The notes: generated by a model from the sequence alone, not told the origin. A DNA stretch of 64,000 nucleotides from Natronococcus jeotgali DSM 18795 (GCF_000337695.1 NZ_AOIA01000128.1:647-64646), one strand, 5' to 3'; positions 46,867 through 56,770 are shown, counted from the stretch's first letter. Translations and numbers: made by a program.

Positions 46867-47450
46867 TACGGATTGCTGTACCGATTTCCCGGCGTAACCG
46901 CGAACCGTCTGGCGGTTGCGCCGGAACTGGCTTCCAGCAAACCGTATGACCGCTCGAGTTCGGTACCCGCCGCTCGAGAGCGCAGTTCTGACGCTCCGAA
47001 CGCGAGCCCGATACGGGGGACGACCGAATCCCGCGTTCTCTTCGGCAAATATTTTTGATGTTTTCTTTGCGGTATCGGTTTTGCTCCTAATTAGAACTAC
47101 TCACGGCCCCAAATCTTCCGACCTGTGACGTTTTCGCCGTGCTCGGAGACGACAGGAAGCGGCCAATAGTCTGGAATACGGGCTATTTCGGCCCGTGAAC
47201 GAGAGGAGAGCAAGTGGAGGCCACGGACATTCGCTCCGGTGTTGTTCGGACTAGTATTTCGTTTGTAGAACAATATTAGCGCGGAACAACTCGAGTACAC
47301 TCACACGAATTACGATTCGCCAGTTGGAATAGGTAGCTATCTCTATAGAGGCATAATAGGTGAGCGAGGTAGACATTCCGACTGGGATTCGCCCGTCGGG
47401 CCGCGGCGGACGTGGGACGAGTTCGGAGACGGACGGGGTTCGAACTCCCT
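46867..47450. other. AT-rich intergenic, possible gene debris
   Basis: About 580 nt of lower GC. A minus-strand stretch at 47097-47230 (SRSRAEIARIPDYWPLPVVS, then EHGENVTGRKIWG) is protein-like and may be a remnant of an imported gene, but it has no recognisable family and only a doubtful start at 47300. Confidence 0.4.
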
Positions 47451-49040
47451 TCAGTCGTCGTCCCCGTCCGACGGCCCCGGATCGTAGTTCGTGATGAACG
47501 CCTCCCCCCGTTCGCGGTCCAGTTCGCCGTGGTAGTACTCGCGCGCGGCGACGTAACTCGCGTACGCGATCGCCAGCAGGAACAGCGTAAACGGGAGCGC
47601 GAGCACCGTCGGGAACGCCTGCATCGCGTCGAAGACGGGGAGCTCGAGCGTCATCACGCCGAGAAGCGAAAGCAGTACGCCCCACCACGCCCGGTTGCGA
47701 GCGTTGGGGTTCTCGTCGCCGAGCGTGATCGACGAGAGGATGTACACCGCCGAGTCCAGCGAGGTGAGCACGTATCCCGCAATGACGAGAATAAAGAGGA
47801 CGCCGAGCACCGAGCCGTACGGCGTGATCGTCACGGCGGTCGCGATCGCGGCGGGAATCCCGCCGCTGTTCAGCGCCTCCGTCGCGGGCTCGACGTAGCC
47901 GGGCGCGAGCACCCAGCCGCCGATGATCGAGTGTTGCACCCAGAGGAGCCCGGCCGGGATGAACACTAGACTGACGAACGTCTCCCGGATCGTTCGTCCC
48001 TTCGAGACGCGGGCGACGAAGCTCCCGACGAACAGCCCCCAGGCGGCCCACCACGCCCACCAGAAGCTCGTCCACCCGTGGGCCCAGTTGCCGTCGGCGG
48101 TCGGGGCGGTGTACAGCGACAGTCGGAACAGGTTGTCCAGCCAGACCCCGGCCGCGTCGAGTCCGAGATCGACGGTAAACAGCGTCGGTCCGACGACGAA
48201 GAGGAAGGCGAACGAGACGAGCATCAGGACGACCGTCGTTCGCGCCGCGTTCTGTATCCCCTTGTGGAGCCCGAGCCAGACGTCGGCGAGAAAGACGAGT
48301 CCGAGGAGCGCGAACAGGGCGTAGGTAACGGCCGTCGCCGGTAGCCCGAAGACGGAACCGAGAAGCGCGGAGAACACCTGCGCGGAGAACCCGATGGCCG
48401 CGGCGACGCCGCCGACGATCGCGATCAGCGCGGCCAGGTCGACGATCCAGTAGAGCGTGCGGTGACTGTCTTCGTCGAGCACCACCCCGAGCATCGCGCT
48501 GAACTTGTACTCCTCGACGCCCCGCGTGTAGAGGATCAGTCCGAACGCCAGCGCGAACGGCGGGTACCACATGGCGAGTCCGGGGAAGACCTCGTGGACG
48601 TACATGAACGCGAGCGCGAGCGACTCGATCGGCGCCCCCGCGACCGGCGACGGGTCCGGCGGGGGGTTCGCGACGATCGATATCGGTTCGCCGACGCCCC
48701 AGATGATGATCGAGCCGCTGTACCCGACGGTGAAGACCATCGCGAGCCAGGAGAGCAAACCGAACTCCGGCTCGGCATCCCGTCCGCCGATTCGGATCTG
48801 TCCGTACCTCGAGAAGACGACGAACGCCGAGAAGACCAGCAACACGACTCCCAGGAGCATGAACCACCAGCCGAAGTAGGTCAGCACCCACTCGAAGGCC
48901 GCGTTCATCGTCTCGTTGAGGCCGCGGGGGTTCCGAAGGCCGACGACCGCAAGCGCCGCGAGCGACGCCGCGGTGACGGCGAAGAGCCCGCGCTCTCCGC
49001 GACGGGCATCCTCCAGCCCGAAGAGGTACCACGGGTTCAT
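47451..49040 (-). CDS. BCCT-family betaine/choline/carnitine transporter
   Basis: A 529-residue carrier with 12 membrane segments. WTSFWWAWWAAWGLFVGSFV followed by ARVSKGRTIRE is the hallmark of the BCCT family, including the tryptophan-lined box that cradles a trimethylammonium group. SGSIIIWGVGEPI and MWYPPFALAFGLILY agree. The C-terminus is short and acidic. It follows the aldehyde dehydrogenase by about 175 nt on the same strand. Osmoprotectant uptake is possible, but the neighbours suggest supply of choline or betaine for breakdown. Confidence 0.92.
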   Translation of the reverse strand: MNPWYLFGLEDARRGERGLFAVTAASLAALAVVGLRNPRGLNETMNAAFEWVLTYFGWWFMLLGVVLLVFSAFVVFSRYGQIRIGGRDAEPEFGLLSWLAMVFTVGYSGSIIIWGVGEPISIVANPPPDPSPVAGAPIESLALAFMYVHEVFPGLAMWYPPFALAFGLILYTRGVEEYKFSAMLGVVLDEDSHRTLYWIVDLAALIAIVGGVAAAIGFSAQVFSALLGSVFGLPATAVTYALFALLGLVFLADVWLGLHKGIQNAARTTVVLMLVSFAFLFVVGPTLFTVDLGLDAAGVWLDNLFRLSLYTAPTADGNWAHGWTSFWWAWWAAWGLFVGSFVARVSKGRTIRETFVSLVFIPAGLLWVQHSIIGGWVLAPGYVEPATEALNSGGIPAAIATAVTITPYGSVLGVLFILVIAGYVLTSLDSAVYILSSITLGDENPNARNRAWWGVLLSLLGVMTLELPVFDAMQAFPTVLALPFTLFLLAIAYASYVAAREYYHGELDRERGEAFITNYDPGPSDGDDD

Positions 49041-49103
49041 GGTCGCGTCCGGGCGAGCGCCGGTGCTACCGTCGATGGATCGACCCCGATGCGTATCATG
49101 GTA

Positions 49104-49129
49104 TCAACCACCGTGATTGTCTCAACCAC
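49104..49129. promoter_or_regulatory. Direct repeat upstream of the BCCT gene
   Basis: TCAACCAC occurs twice (49104-49111 and 49122-49129), 18 nt apart, about 65-90 nt before the transporter start. Candidate regulator site; no binding evidence. Confidence 0.3.
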
Positions 49130-49217
49130 ACACCGGGGGTTATAGCTTTCGACGGCGTCGCGCGAAGCGACGCCCGTTCGCACACGGTCGGTTCGCGAAT
49201 CGCGTTCTCCGACGGCG

Positions 49218-50741
49218 TCAGCAGTCGGGTTCGTCGAGGTTGACGTACACCGACTTCGTGCGCTGGTAGTGCTCGAGCACCTCCGTCCCGAGATCCGTGC
49301 CGATTCCCGACGCCTTGAACCCGCCGTAGGGCGCTTCGGGCAGGATCGGACCGTACTCGTTGACGTAGACGACCCCGGCCTCGAGGTCCGCCGCGGCGCC
49401 GTGGGCGATGTCGGTTCGCTCGGTGCCGATCCCGGCCGCCAGCCCGAACCGAGTGTCGTTCGCGAGTTCGATCGCCTCCTCGTAGCTCGAGAACGTATCG
49501 ATCGTCTGAACCGGGCCGAAGATCTCCTCCCGGGCGATCGTCATCCCGTTATCGACGTCGCCGAAGACGGTCGGCTCGAAGAACCAGCCGTCCCGAAGCG
49601 CGTCCTCGTCGGGCGGGCCGCCGCCGGTCAGCAGCGTCGCCCCTTCGTCGGTCCCGCACTCGACGTAGCCGGAGACCGTCTCGTACTGTGCCCGCGAGGT
49701 CAGCGGCCCCATCGTCGTCTCCTCGGCGAGCGGGTCGCCGAGGACGTACGACTCGGCGGCCTCGACGAACCGGTCGACGAACTCCGCGTGGACGTCCTCG
49801 TGAACCAGCGCGCGGGAGAACGCGTCGCAGATCTCCCCCGTGCTGTAGAAGATCCCGTTCGCAACCGCTTCGACCGCCGACTCGAGATCGGCGTCGGGAA
49901 AGACCAGAAACGGTGACTTGCCGCCTAACTCCAGCGTTACCGGCGTCAGGGTGTCGGCGGCGGTCTTCATCACCTCGGTGCCGACGCCGACGCTCCCGGT
50001 GAACGACAGCTTCCGGACGTCCTCGTGTGCGGTGATCGCGGCGCCGACCTCCGACCCGGTGCCGGGGACGACGTTGAGCGCGCCGTCGGGAAGGATCCCC
50101 TCGGAGAGTTCGGCGATTCGGATCGTCGTGAGCGGACAGTCCGCCGCGGGTTTGATCACCGTCGCGTTCCCGGTCGCGAGCGCGGGGCCGAGCTTCCAGG
50201 CGGCGGCCCAGATCGGGAAATTCCAGGGCACGATCTGTCCGACGACGCCGTACGGTTCCGTGCGCGTGTACAGGTGGAGGTCGTCGCCGGTCGCGATCTG
50301 ACGGCCGTCCTGGACTCGACACAGCGACGCGTAGTACTCGAGCGTGTCGATCGCCCCCTCGACTTCGCCGCGGGCCTGGGAGCGGGGCTTGCCGGTGTCG
50401 AGACACTCGAGGAAGGCGAGTTCCTCGACGCGATCGCGGAGCCGATCTGTCCACTCCGACAGCGCCCGAGATCGCTCCCGTGGCGTCGACCCGGACCACT
50501 CGGCGTCGAACGCGTTTTCCGCGGCCTCGACCGCAGTCTCGACGTCGGCGGCGTCACAGCGCGCCACCGTCGCGATCGGCTCGTTCACCGCGGGATCGAT
50601 CGTCTCGAGGGTCGCGTCGCTCTCGACGGACCGACCGTCGATCCAGGCGTCCCAGTCGCTCAGTTCGTTCGCCCGCTCTCGTGCGGTCGCGTGCGCCTCC
50701 CGTAGCTGTCCGCTGAACGCGCTTCCCATCGCTCGTGACAT
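49218..50741 (-). CDS. Betaine-aldehyde-dehydrogenase-like enzyme (GbsA-like)
   Basis: A 507-residue NAD(P)-dependent aldehyde dehydrogenase. The general base Glu lies in TLELGGKSPFLVFPDADLES; the catalytic Cys in GIFYSTGEICDAFSRALVHE; cofactor blocks are IVPWNFPIWAAAWKLGPALA, SFTGSVGVGTEV and EEIFGPVQTI. Length is normal. It lies 86 nt downstream of an iron alcohol dehydrogenase and upstream of a BCCT carrier. In Bacillus subtilis the pair GbsB (iron ADH) and GbsA (aldehyde dehydrogenase) turns choline into glycine betaine; this pair fits that model. General ALDH activity cannot be excluded. Confidence 0.85.
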   Translation of the reverse strand: MSRAMGSAFSGQLREAHATARERANELSDWDAWIDGRSVESDATLETIDPAVNEPIATVARCDAADVETAVEAAENAFDAEWSGSTPRERSRALSEWTDRLRDRVEELAFLECLDTGKPRSQARGEVEGAIDTLEYYASLCRVQDGRQIATGDDLHLYTRTEPYGVVGQIVPWNFPIWAAAWKLGPALATGNATVIKPAADCPLTTIRIAELSEGILPDGALNVVPGTGSEVGAAITAHEDVRKLSFTGSVGVGTEVMKTAADTLTPVTLELGGKSPFLVFPDADLESAVEAVANGIFYSTGEICDAFSRALVHEDVHAEFVDRFVEAAESYVLGDPLAEETTMGPLTSRAQYETVSGYVECGTDEGATLLTGGGPPDEDALRDGWFFEPTVFGDVDNGMTIAREEIFGPVQTIDTFSSYEEAIELANDTRFGLAAGIGTERTDIAHGAAADLEAGVVYVNEYGPILPEAPYGGFKASGIGTDLGTEVLEHYQRTKSVYVNLDEPDC

Positions 50742-50827
50742 TCGAGACCGTAGGTCTTAGACTTTTGGGAACACGTGTCGCTCCGTGGGCGGCGCTATCG
50801 GCCCGAGGCGGGCCTCGGGGCGATCGA

Positions 50828-52027
50828 TCAGTAGGCGGCGGTCGCGATCTCGAGGAGGTCGTCCGCGTCCGCGGGGCGGGGGTTGTCGTGGATCTCGATC
50901 GTGTCGAGGGACTTCGTCGCGATCTCCGGCAGGTCCGACTCCGCGACGCCGAGCTCCCCGAGCCCGGACGGCAGGTCGAGTCGGTCGACGAGCCGTTCGA
51001 CCGCGGCGACCGACTCGAGCGCGGCGTCCCTGGTCGAGAGGCCCGCGGTGTCGACGCCCATCGCCGCGGCGACCTCGGCGTACCGCTCGGGAACCGCCTC
51101 GAGGTTGTACCGCATCACGGCGGGGGTGCAGGCGGCGATCGCCTCCCCGTGGGGGATCGAGGGATACATCCCGCCGGTCGTCTCCGCCAGCGAGTGGATC
51201 GCGCCGAATCCGGCGAAGTTCTCGCAAAAGCCCGCGACGTGGGAACCGAACAGCATCCGTTCTCTGGCCTCGGAGTCGCCGTCGTCGTAGGCCCGCGGAA
51301 GGTGCTCCGGGACGAGTCCCAGCACGCGCTCGGCCATCGGCTCGACGATCGGGGGGCACGTCGCCGAAACGCGGTTCTCGAGGGCGTGGGAGAACGCGTC
51401 GAACCCGGTTGCGGCCGTCTGTCGCGGCGGTAGGGACTCGGTCAGGACCGGGTCGACGACCGAGAGTTCGGCGCCGAGGTACGGCCCGCCGGGGTACTGC
51501 GGCGACTGGCCGAGCGCCATCTTGAACTCCCGGTCCTCGTCCGTGATGACCGCCCAGTAGTCGACTTCGCTCCCGGTCCCGGCGGTCGTCGGAACCGTCG
51601 CGAGCGGAAGCGGCCGGTTCTCGATCGGCGCGTCGGCCACCTCCGACGGGGAGCTGACCTCGTAGTCGGCGACCTCCCCGGGGTTCGTCGCCATCAGGGA
51701 TGCCCCCTTCCCGACGTCGATCGAGCTCCCGCCGCCGACGGCGACGATCGCGTCGCAGCCTTCGGCCTCGAGCGCCGCCGTCGCCTCGTCGACCATCGCC
51801 GTCGTCGGGTTCGGTTCGACGCCGTCGTAGACCGCGCGGTCGATTCCCGCGGCCGCGAGCGACGACGTGACGCCCTCGAGCAGCCCGGCGTCGACGATCC
51901 CTCGGTCGGTGACGACCAGCGGTTTCTCCCAGCCCTGCGACGCCACGAGGTCGCCGAGGGCCTCGCTCGAACCGGCGCCGAACTCGACCCAGATCGGGAA
52001 CGCGAGCGCGTACTCCCGACCGCTCAT
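50828..52027 (-). CDS. Iron-dependent alcohol dehydrogenase (GbsB-like)
   Basis: A 399-residue type III ADH from MSGREYALAFPIWVEFGAGS; an in-frame ATG at 52111 would add 28 residues and lies about 27 nt from a TATA-like TTTTATGTGA (52129-52141), so the transcript begins near there. Cofactor motif VAVGGGSSIDVGKG, AGTGSEVDYWAVI, and metal ligands in GFDAFSHALENRVSA and IHSLAETTGGMYPSIPHGEA. It probably oxidises choline to betaine aldehyde, given the adjacent aldehyde dehydrogenase, carrier and IclR regulator. The substrate is inferred from context only. Confidence 0.85.
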   Translation of the reverse strand: MSGREYALAFPIWVEFGAGSSEALGDLVASQGWEKPLVVTDRGIVDAGLLEGVTSSLAAAGIDRAVYDGVEPNPTTAMVDEATAALEAEGCDAIVAVGGGSSIDVGKGASLMATNPGEVADYEVSSPSEVADAPIENRPLPLATVPTTAGTGSEVDYWAVITDEDREFKMALGQSPQYPGGPYLGAELSVVDPVLTESLPPRQTAATGFDAFSHALENRVSATCPPIVEPMAERVLGLVPEHLPRAYDDGDSEARERMLFGSHVAGFCENFAGFGAIHSLAETTGGMYPSIPHGEAIAACTPAVMRYNLEAVPERYAEVAAAMGVDTAGLSTRDAALESVAAVERLVDRLDLPSGLGELGVAESDLPEIATKSLDTIEIHDNPRPADADDLLEIATAAY

Positions 52028-52223
52028 CGGACCCCTCCGCTCGAGCGCGTCCTCGGAATCGATGCCGTCGCTCCCGCACGAACCGAAGTCGTGCCTGCTA
52101 ATACCATACATATCGGTCTACCTCGAGTGATCACATAAAACTAGGTTCCGAAACCGGATCGGTGCCCGCGGATCCGATCGAGCGCCGCTTTCGCTCTCCG
52201 AAAACGACCGGTTCGGAGAGGGG

Positions 52224-53024
52224 TTATTCGGAGCGCGCGTCGACCAGTCCGCGCTGGAGGTCGGCCACCGCGTCGCGGACCGCGTCGGGGATCGTCGTCC
52301 GGAGGACCTCGCCGTGGAGACGGTAGCTCGGGCCGGAAACGCTGATCGCGCCGACGACGCCGCCGTCGGGACCGTTGACGGCGACGCCGACGCTTCGAAG
52401 CCCGTCGGCGTACTCCCGGTCGTCGACCGCGTACCCGCGCTCGGCGATTCGGCCGAGCTCCTCGAGCAGCTCGCCCCGATCGGTGATGGTCCGTTCCGTT
52501 CGCGCGGGCAGGCCCCACGCGTCGACGATCGCCTCGACGCGTTCGCGGGGGTACGACGCCAGAATCGCCTTCCCGGTCGCCGTCGAGTGCATGCGGTAGT
52601 ACGATCCGATCCGCGCGCGGTACCGTTCGGCGCCGCCGTCGTCGCCGTACTTGACCCACTTGTGGTACGACTCCATGATCGTCATCACTCGCCCGTGGTC
52701 CTCGACGGTGAAATCGACCTCCTCGTCGGTTTCGGCGGTCAGCTCCCGGACCGTCTCCTCGATGAGCTGTCGCCCCTCGATCCGTCGTCGGGCGTGCTCC
52801 CCGAGGTTGAGAAACCGGAACCCGACGTGGTAGGTGCCGTCCCGCTCGTTGAGGTACCCCCTCGACCGCAGCGTCACGAGGTGTTTGTACACCGTGCTCG
52901 GGGCGAGCGAGCACTCCGTTGCCAGCTCCGTGACCGTCGCGCCCTCGAGCCGTTCGATCGTCTCCAGGATCTCGAGCGAACGCTCGGTGGTCTCGAGCGC
53001 GTGTTTCGGGGTATCACGTATCAT
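52224..53024 (-). CDS. IclR-family regulator of the choline/betaine genes
   Basis: A 266-residue regulator: winged helix at 15-75 (ATVTELATECSLAPSTVYKH, LVTLRSRGYLNERDGTYHVG) and IclR effector domain with MHSTATGKAILASYP, ERGYAVDDREYADGLRSVGV and VVGAISVSGPSYRLHGEVL. A TATA-like AATAGTTAAG at 53047-53056 gives a leaderless start. It lies directly upstream of the alcohol dehydrogenase on the same strand and probably controls the choline/betaine genes. It is a distant paralogue of the IclR protein at 24421. Confidence 0.88.
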   Translation of the reverse strand: MIRDTPKHALETTERSLEILETIERLEGATVTELATECSLAPSTVYKHLVTLRSRGYLNERDGTYHVGFRFLNLGEHARRRIEGRQLIEETVRELTAETDEEVDFTVEDHGRVMTIMESYHKWVKYGDDGGAERYRARIGSYYRMHSTATGKAILASYPRERVEAIVDAWGLPARTERTITDRGELLEELGRIAERGYAVDDREYADGLRSVGVAVNGPDGGVVGAISVSGPSYRLHGEVLRTTIPDAVRDAVADLQRGLVDARSE

Positions 53025-53368
53025 ACTCCGAACGAGAACGTCGATTCACTTAACTATTTCACGGGTGCGAAAACGGCTCGCGTCGCTTCGCGCTCGGCAG
53101 GGCCCGAACCGACCGACGGACCGGGAACGGGACGGGTGTCCGCCCCGCTGTTTTCGAGGGGCGAACGGGAACTGCGGCGGTCGTCCGATCCGGACGTGGT
53201 CGGTCGGAATTACAGACATACGAATGTTATATCGGCGGAGGCTCCGCGACGCCTCGCAACGTCGGGCGAGTGCCGCGTCGGCGGAAGTTCGAGGGGACGG
53301 CGATCTCCGATCACTCGATCGTTCCGCGCCCCGAGGCGATGGAACCGCGGGCGACCGAGACGCCCGCG

Positions 53369-55360
53369 TCAGAATCCGACCGCCGTCAGCAGGTTCCAGT
53401 ACCACAGCTGCCAGGCGAGGACCGCCAACGCGAGCGCGAGCGCGGTCAGGTACGCCAACCCCAGCGGCGCGGTCGACCCCGCCTCGAGATCGCGGGCCGC
53501 GAGGACCCGGCGCCACTCGAGGCCGACGAGTGCGAGCGCGGCGAGTGCGGCGAACGGAACGACGAGGAAGAACCCGAGCGCGAGCCGCAGCCACGGCGAG
53601 TAGCCGTAGACGAACTGCGTCGGATCCGCGAGAGCGTTCGCGAGCAGGCCGACGACGGCCGCGAGCACCGCCGCGGCGCCGCCGAGCACTGCCAGCCGCG
53701 GGCGGGTGAGGTGGGTCCGCATTCGACCCCAGCCGCGGCTCCGGTAGGCGCCGATCGGCCAGACGACCAGCGCCGACAGCACCGCCGCGGTCGCGACGAC
53801 GCCGATTCCGAGCTGGACCGCCGCGGTCTCGTACCACGAGACGCGCTCGTAGGGTGCCGTCGGGGCGTCCACGTAGAGGGCGTCGCCCTCGATGGCCAGC
53901 GTCGAGATGAGCATCCCCGCGTCCTCCTCGGGGGCTGGCTCGAAGACGCCCGGTTCGACCTCGACCCAGCGCGTCTCCCCGCCGCCGAGGGGCGAGCCGA
54001 CCTCGAGGTAGCCCTCGTCGGTCACGGCAACGGTCATCGACTCCGCCAGTCCGACGAGCTTCTCGGGGGTCGTCCGGAACGCGGTGGTGCGGTACTCGCC
54101 CTCGTACGCGTCGGCGCGGTCGACGGTGGCGGGATCGGGCTCGAGGGACGGCTCCTCGCCGCCGAAACGTTGCTCGACGAAGCCGTCGAGGACATCGGCC
54201 AGCGCGGGCGTGGTCCCGGCCGTGTTGAAGCTGACGTACAGCGCGACGTCGCGCTCGGGAAACAGCGCGAACAGCGTGTTGAAGTACTCGGTGCCGCCGG
54301 TGTGCCAGGCCAGCCGCTCGCCGCCGCGCTCGCCGATCATGTAGCCGTAGCCGACGCCGGCGACGGCGGGGTGGTTCGTAGCCCGCTGCTCGAGCATCGC
54401 GTCGACCGACTCGGCCTCGAGGACGAACGGGTCCTCGAGGGCGCCGTCCTCGAGCATCGCGGCCGCGAAGTTCCCCATGTCGGCCGCGGTCGCGCTCATC
54501 GAACCCGCGGGCGGAACGCCGACGATCGTCGGGTCGTCGGTCTGGAAGCCGTCGTCGGTCGCGGCGTGACCCTGCGAAACCGGCCTCCGATCGTCGGGGA
54601 CGGGCTGTTCGAACGTCGCCCCGTCCATCGCCAGCGGATCGAAGACCTCGCGCTCGACGTACTCCTCGAAGGGCTCGCCGACGGCCTCCTGGACGACCAG
54701 CGCCGCGAGCCCGGCGCCGTGGTTCGAGTACGCGACCGTCTCCCCCGGAGGCCGCACCTGCGCCGGCAGCTCGCGCTCGAGTTTCGCCTCCCAGTCGTCG
54801 GCCGCGTCGGCGTCGTCGACGAACAGCCCCTGGAGCCGATCCTCGTATCCCGGCGTGTGGGTGCCGAGGTGCGCGAGCGTGATCTCGTCTTCGCCCTCGA
54901 CGGAGTAGTTCTCGAGGTAGGTCCCGATCGGCTCGTCGAGCTCGAGCTCGCCGTCCTCGACGCCTCGCATCACCGCGGTCCAGACCGTCAGCTTCGCGAC
55001 GGAGCCGACCATGAACGAGGTTTCGTTCGGTTCGACGGGCGTCCCGGCCGCGGCGTCGGCGGTGCCGTACCCCTCGGCGTGGACGCCCTCGCCGCCCTCG
55101 ACGACCGCGACGGAAGCGCCGGCGACGTCGCGATCGGCCATCGCGTCCTCGATCAGTCGGTCGATCTCGTCGCCCTCGAGCTGCGGGCTCGCGGGCGATC
55201 CGACGGCGTCGTGTATCGGCGCCGCGCGCTCGGCGTCGTCGAGTCGCTCGATCGTCGCGGGGTCGCCGGGTTGGGCCGCGGCCGCCGCGACGCCCGGGGC
55301 GACGGCGCCGTTTACCAGTACCAGGCAGACGATTCCGATCAGCACCACCCTCCGAACCAT
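53369..55360 (-). CDS. Serine beta-lactamase-like hydrolase with membrane tail
   Basis: A 663-residue protein. A Sec-type signal (MVRRVVLIGIVCLVLVNGAV) precedes a class-C beta-lactamase/penicillin-binding fold: SxxK in MVGSVAKLTVWTAVMRGVED, YxN in VAYSNHGAGLAALVVQEAVG, and HTGG in RLAWHTGGTEYFN. A beta domain follows (about 415-510), then about five membrane segments at the C-terminus. Archaea lack murein, so the enzyme is more likely an esterase or peptidase acting at the cell surface. It stands between the choline and betaine-oxygenase genes but is probably unrelated to them. Confidence 0.85.
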   Translation of the reverse strand: MVRRVVLIGIVCLVLVNGAVAPGVAAAAAQPGDPATIERLDDAERAAPIHDAVGSPASPQLEGDEIDRLIEDAMADRDVAGASVAVVEGGEGVHAEGYGTADAAAGTPVEPNETSFMVGSVAKLTVWTAVMRGVEDGELELDEPIGTYLENYSVEGEDEITLAHLGTHTPGYEDRLQGLFVDDADAADDWEAKLERELPAQVRPPGETVAYSNHGAGLAALVVQEAVGEPFEEYVEREVFDPLAMDGATFEQPVPDDRRPVSQGHAATDDGFQTDDPTIVGVPPAGSMSATAADMGNFAAAMLEDGALEDPFVLEAESVDAMLEQRATNHPAVAGVGYGYMIGERGGERLAWHTGGTEYFNTLFALFPERDVALYVSFNTAGTTPALADVLDGFVEQRFGGEEPSLEPDPATVDRADAYEGEYRTTAFRTTPEKLVGLAESMTVAVTDEGYLEVGSPLGGGETRWVEVEPGVFEPAPEEDAGMLISTLAIEGDALYVDAPTAPYERVSWYETAAVQLGIGVVATAAVLSALVVWPIGAYRSRGWGRMRTHLTRPRLAVLGGAAAVLAAVVGLLANALADPTQFVYGYSPWLRLALGFFLVVPFAALAALALVGLEWRRVLAARDLEAGSTAPLGLAYLTALALALAVLAWQLWYWNLLTAVGF

Positions 55361-55405
55361 ACCCGACGAACACCGACCCGGAAAATAAGGCTAGGGGAAC
55401 CCGGA

Positions 55406-55591
55406 TTACGCCTCGAACGCACCGATCCACCGGTCCTCGCCGTGGACCGGGCAGAACGACTCGTGGTTCTCGCTGCAGTTCGGATCCAGACGCCAGCCGC
55501 ACTCGCAGACGCGACCGCAGCGTTTCCGTCCGTCGGCATTCCCGGTGCGCGCGGTCGCTCCGTCCGACCGGTCGGACGAGATCGACGGCTG
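55406..55591 (-). pseudogene. Cys-rich small reading frame without a normal start
   Basis: The minus strand reads KRCGRVCECGWRLDPNCSEN, then HESFCPVHGEDRWIGAFEA and a TAA. Five cysteines and two histidines in short spacing look like a genuine zinc-binding microprotein. The open frame back to a TAG contains no ATG, GTG or TTG. It is either a decayed gene, or uses a rare start, or the sequence has an error upstream. Confidence 0.35.
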
Positions 55592-55707
55592 CGGCTGCTA
55601 TTTACACCCATACGTTCGTAATCCCGTTCGCTGAAACACGGGATGTCACACGTCCGACACGGGGGAGAACACCGGGGCGGTGCGTTAGTCCCCGACGGCG
55701 TGTCACC

Positions 55708-56718
55708 CTACGCGTCGTAGGCCTCCTGTGCGAGCTGGTGGAGCCTGTGGACGGTGTGTTCGTTCGGGCCGAGCTGGGCCTGCGCGAGCGCGCCGGTTTT
55801 CAGTCCCGCCCACTGGCGCTCGACGAGCTCGAAGTCCTCCTCCTGGAGCTGGCGGCTCGTGCGGACGAACTCGCGTTCCTCCTCGGAGAGGTCGCCGTCC
55901 CGGAAGTAGTAGTCCGCGATCAGCCGGAAGCGACCGGTGTCGATCGGGTCGATGATGTAGGTGCCGTAGCCGTCGGCGGTGCCGTACATGTTGATCGTGA
56001 AGTTCGGCCAGAGGTAGTGAAACTGCGCCTCGCGGGCGTCGTGGATCCGGAGCTCGTCCTCGACCTCCGCGTCGTGGGTGTAGTGGAGCACCCAGTGGTA
56101 GTCGTTGACCTCGAGCTCGGAGTCGTTGAGCTCGATCCCTTTGATCCAGTCCTGGTGGTTGGCCTGGCAGTGATCGCACTCGGAGTAGTTGCCCGCGAAC
56201 ACCTTCCAGTTGCACTCGACCTCCGAGGCGATCCGGCAGCCGTGCTCGTACTCCCCGAGGGGCAACGCCTCGAGTCGCTCCTTCATCACACCGGCCTGCT
56301 CGGCCAGCGCCATCGGGTCGTCGCTCAGGTTCACGAAGAGCAGGGGGCCGATGCTGTCGACGCGGACCTCCTCGGCGTCCTCGAGTTCGGTCGCGTCGAC
56401 GCGTCCGGCGTCGGTCATCGGGGTTTCGTCGACGACGGGTTCGCCCGTCCGCGCCGAGAAGTTCTCGAACGCGCGGACGTCGCCGTCCTCGCCGCGTCGG
56501 ACGACGAGCTCGCGGTCGCCGACGGTCCGGGTGAAGTATCGTCCCTGGTCGGCGATGGTGTTCGCGTGGCCGGCGTACACCCAGTACTGCCCGAAGATCT
56601 TCTCTTTCTCCAGCTCGAAGATCTCGGGATCGGTGAAGTACCGCGCCGGCAGGGCGTTCGTCGGTTCGGTGATGTCCGGGCTTACCGTCTCCGTTCTGGC
56701 CTGCTCCCACTGCGTCAT
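55708..56718 (-). CDS. Rieske-oxygenase-like subunit, iron site only
   Basis: 336 residues from MTQWEQARTE; a GTG at 56757 lies too close to the TATA-like GATATATATC (about 56760-56770). It aligns throughout with the oxygenase subunit encoded at 57321-58412 and with betaine/carnitine-type Rieske oxygenases. The catalytic iron site is intact: ECNWKVFAGNYSECDHCQANH gives bridging E180, H183 and H188, and a C-terminal EEDFELVE supplies D295. The Rieske region is destroyed: where the partner has CAH and CPYH, this protein has FSAR, and about 45 residues are missing (after residue 105). It cannot bind a [2Fe-2S] cluster by the usual ligands, so it should need electrons from another subunit. Confidence 0.85.
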   Translation of the reverse strand: MTQWEQARTETVSPDITEPTNALPARYFTDPEIFELEKEKIFGQYWVYAGHANTIADQGRYFTRTVGDRELVVRRGEDGDVRAFENFSARTGEPVVDETPMTDAGRVDATELEDAEEVRVDSIGPLLFVNLSDDPMALAEQAGVMKERLEALPLGEYEHGCRIASEVECNWKVFAGNYSECDHCQANHQDWIKGIELNDSELEVNDYHWVLHYTHDAEVEDELRIHDAREAQFHYLWPNFTINMYGTADGYGTYIIDPIDTGRFRLIADYYFRDGDLSEEEREFVRTSRQLQEEDFELVERQWAGLKTGALAQAQLGPNEHTVHRLHQLAQEAYDA

Positions 56719-56759
56719 ATACTCACACGATCGGGAGAGTCCACCAAAGAAGTTCACCT

Positions 56760-56770
56760 GATATATATCG
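56760..56770 (-). promoter_or_regulatory. TATA box of the iron-site oxygenase subunit
   Basis: GATATATATC on the minus strand, about 45 nt before ATG 56718, giving a leader of roughly 20 nt. The subunit therefore has its own promoter in addition to any read-through from the upstream two-gene operon. Confidence 0.5.

Noticed and set aside
53046-55502. 818-residue minus frame and 783-residue plus frame over the serine hydrolase
   Set aside because: Arg-rich or Val/Asp-rich shadow sequences; the 663-residue frame has the signal peptide, SxxK, YxN and HTGG.
55708-56718. Iron-site oxygenase protein as an ordinary pseudogene
   Set aside because: The frame is intact, has its own TATA box, and keeps every iron ligand while the neighbour keeps every Rieske ligand; random decay would not be so complementary.
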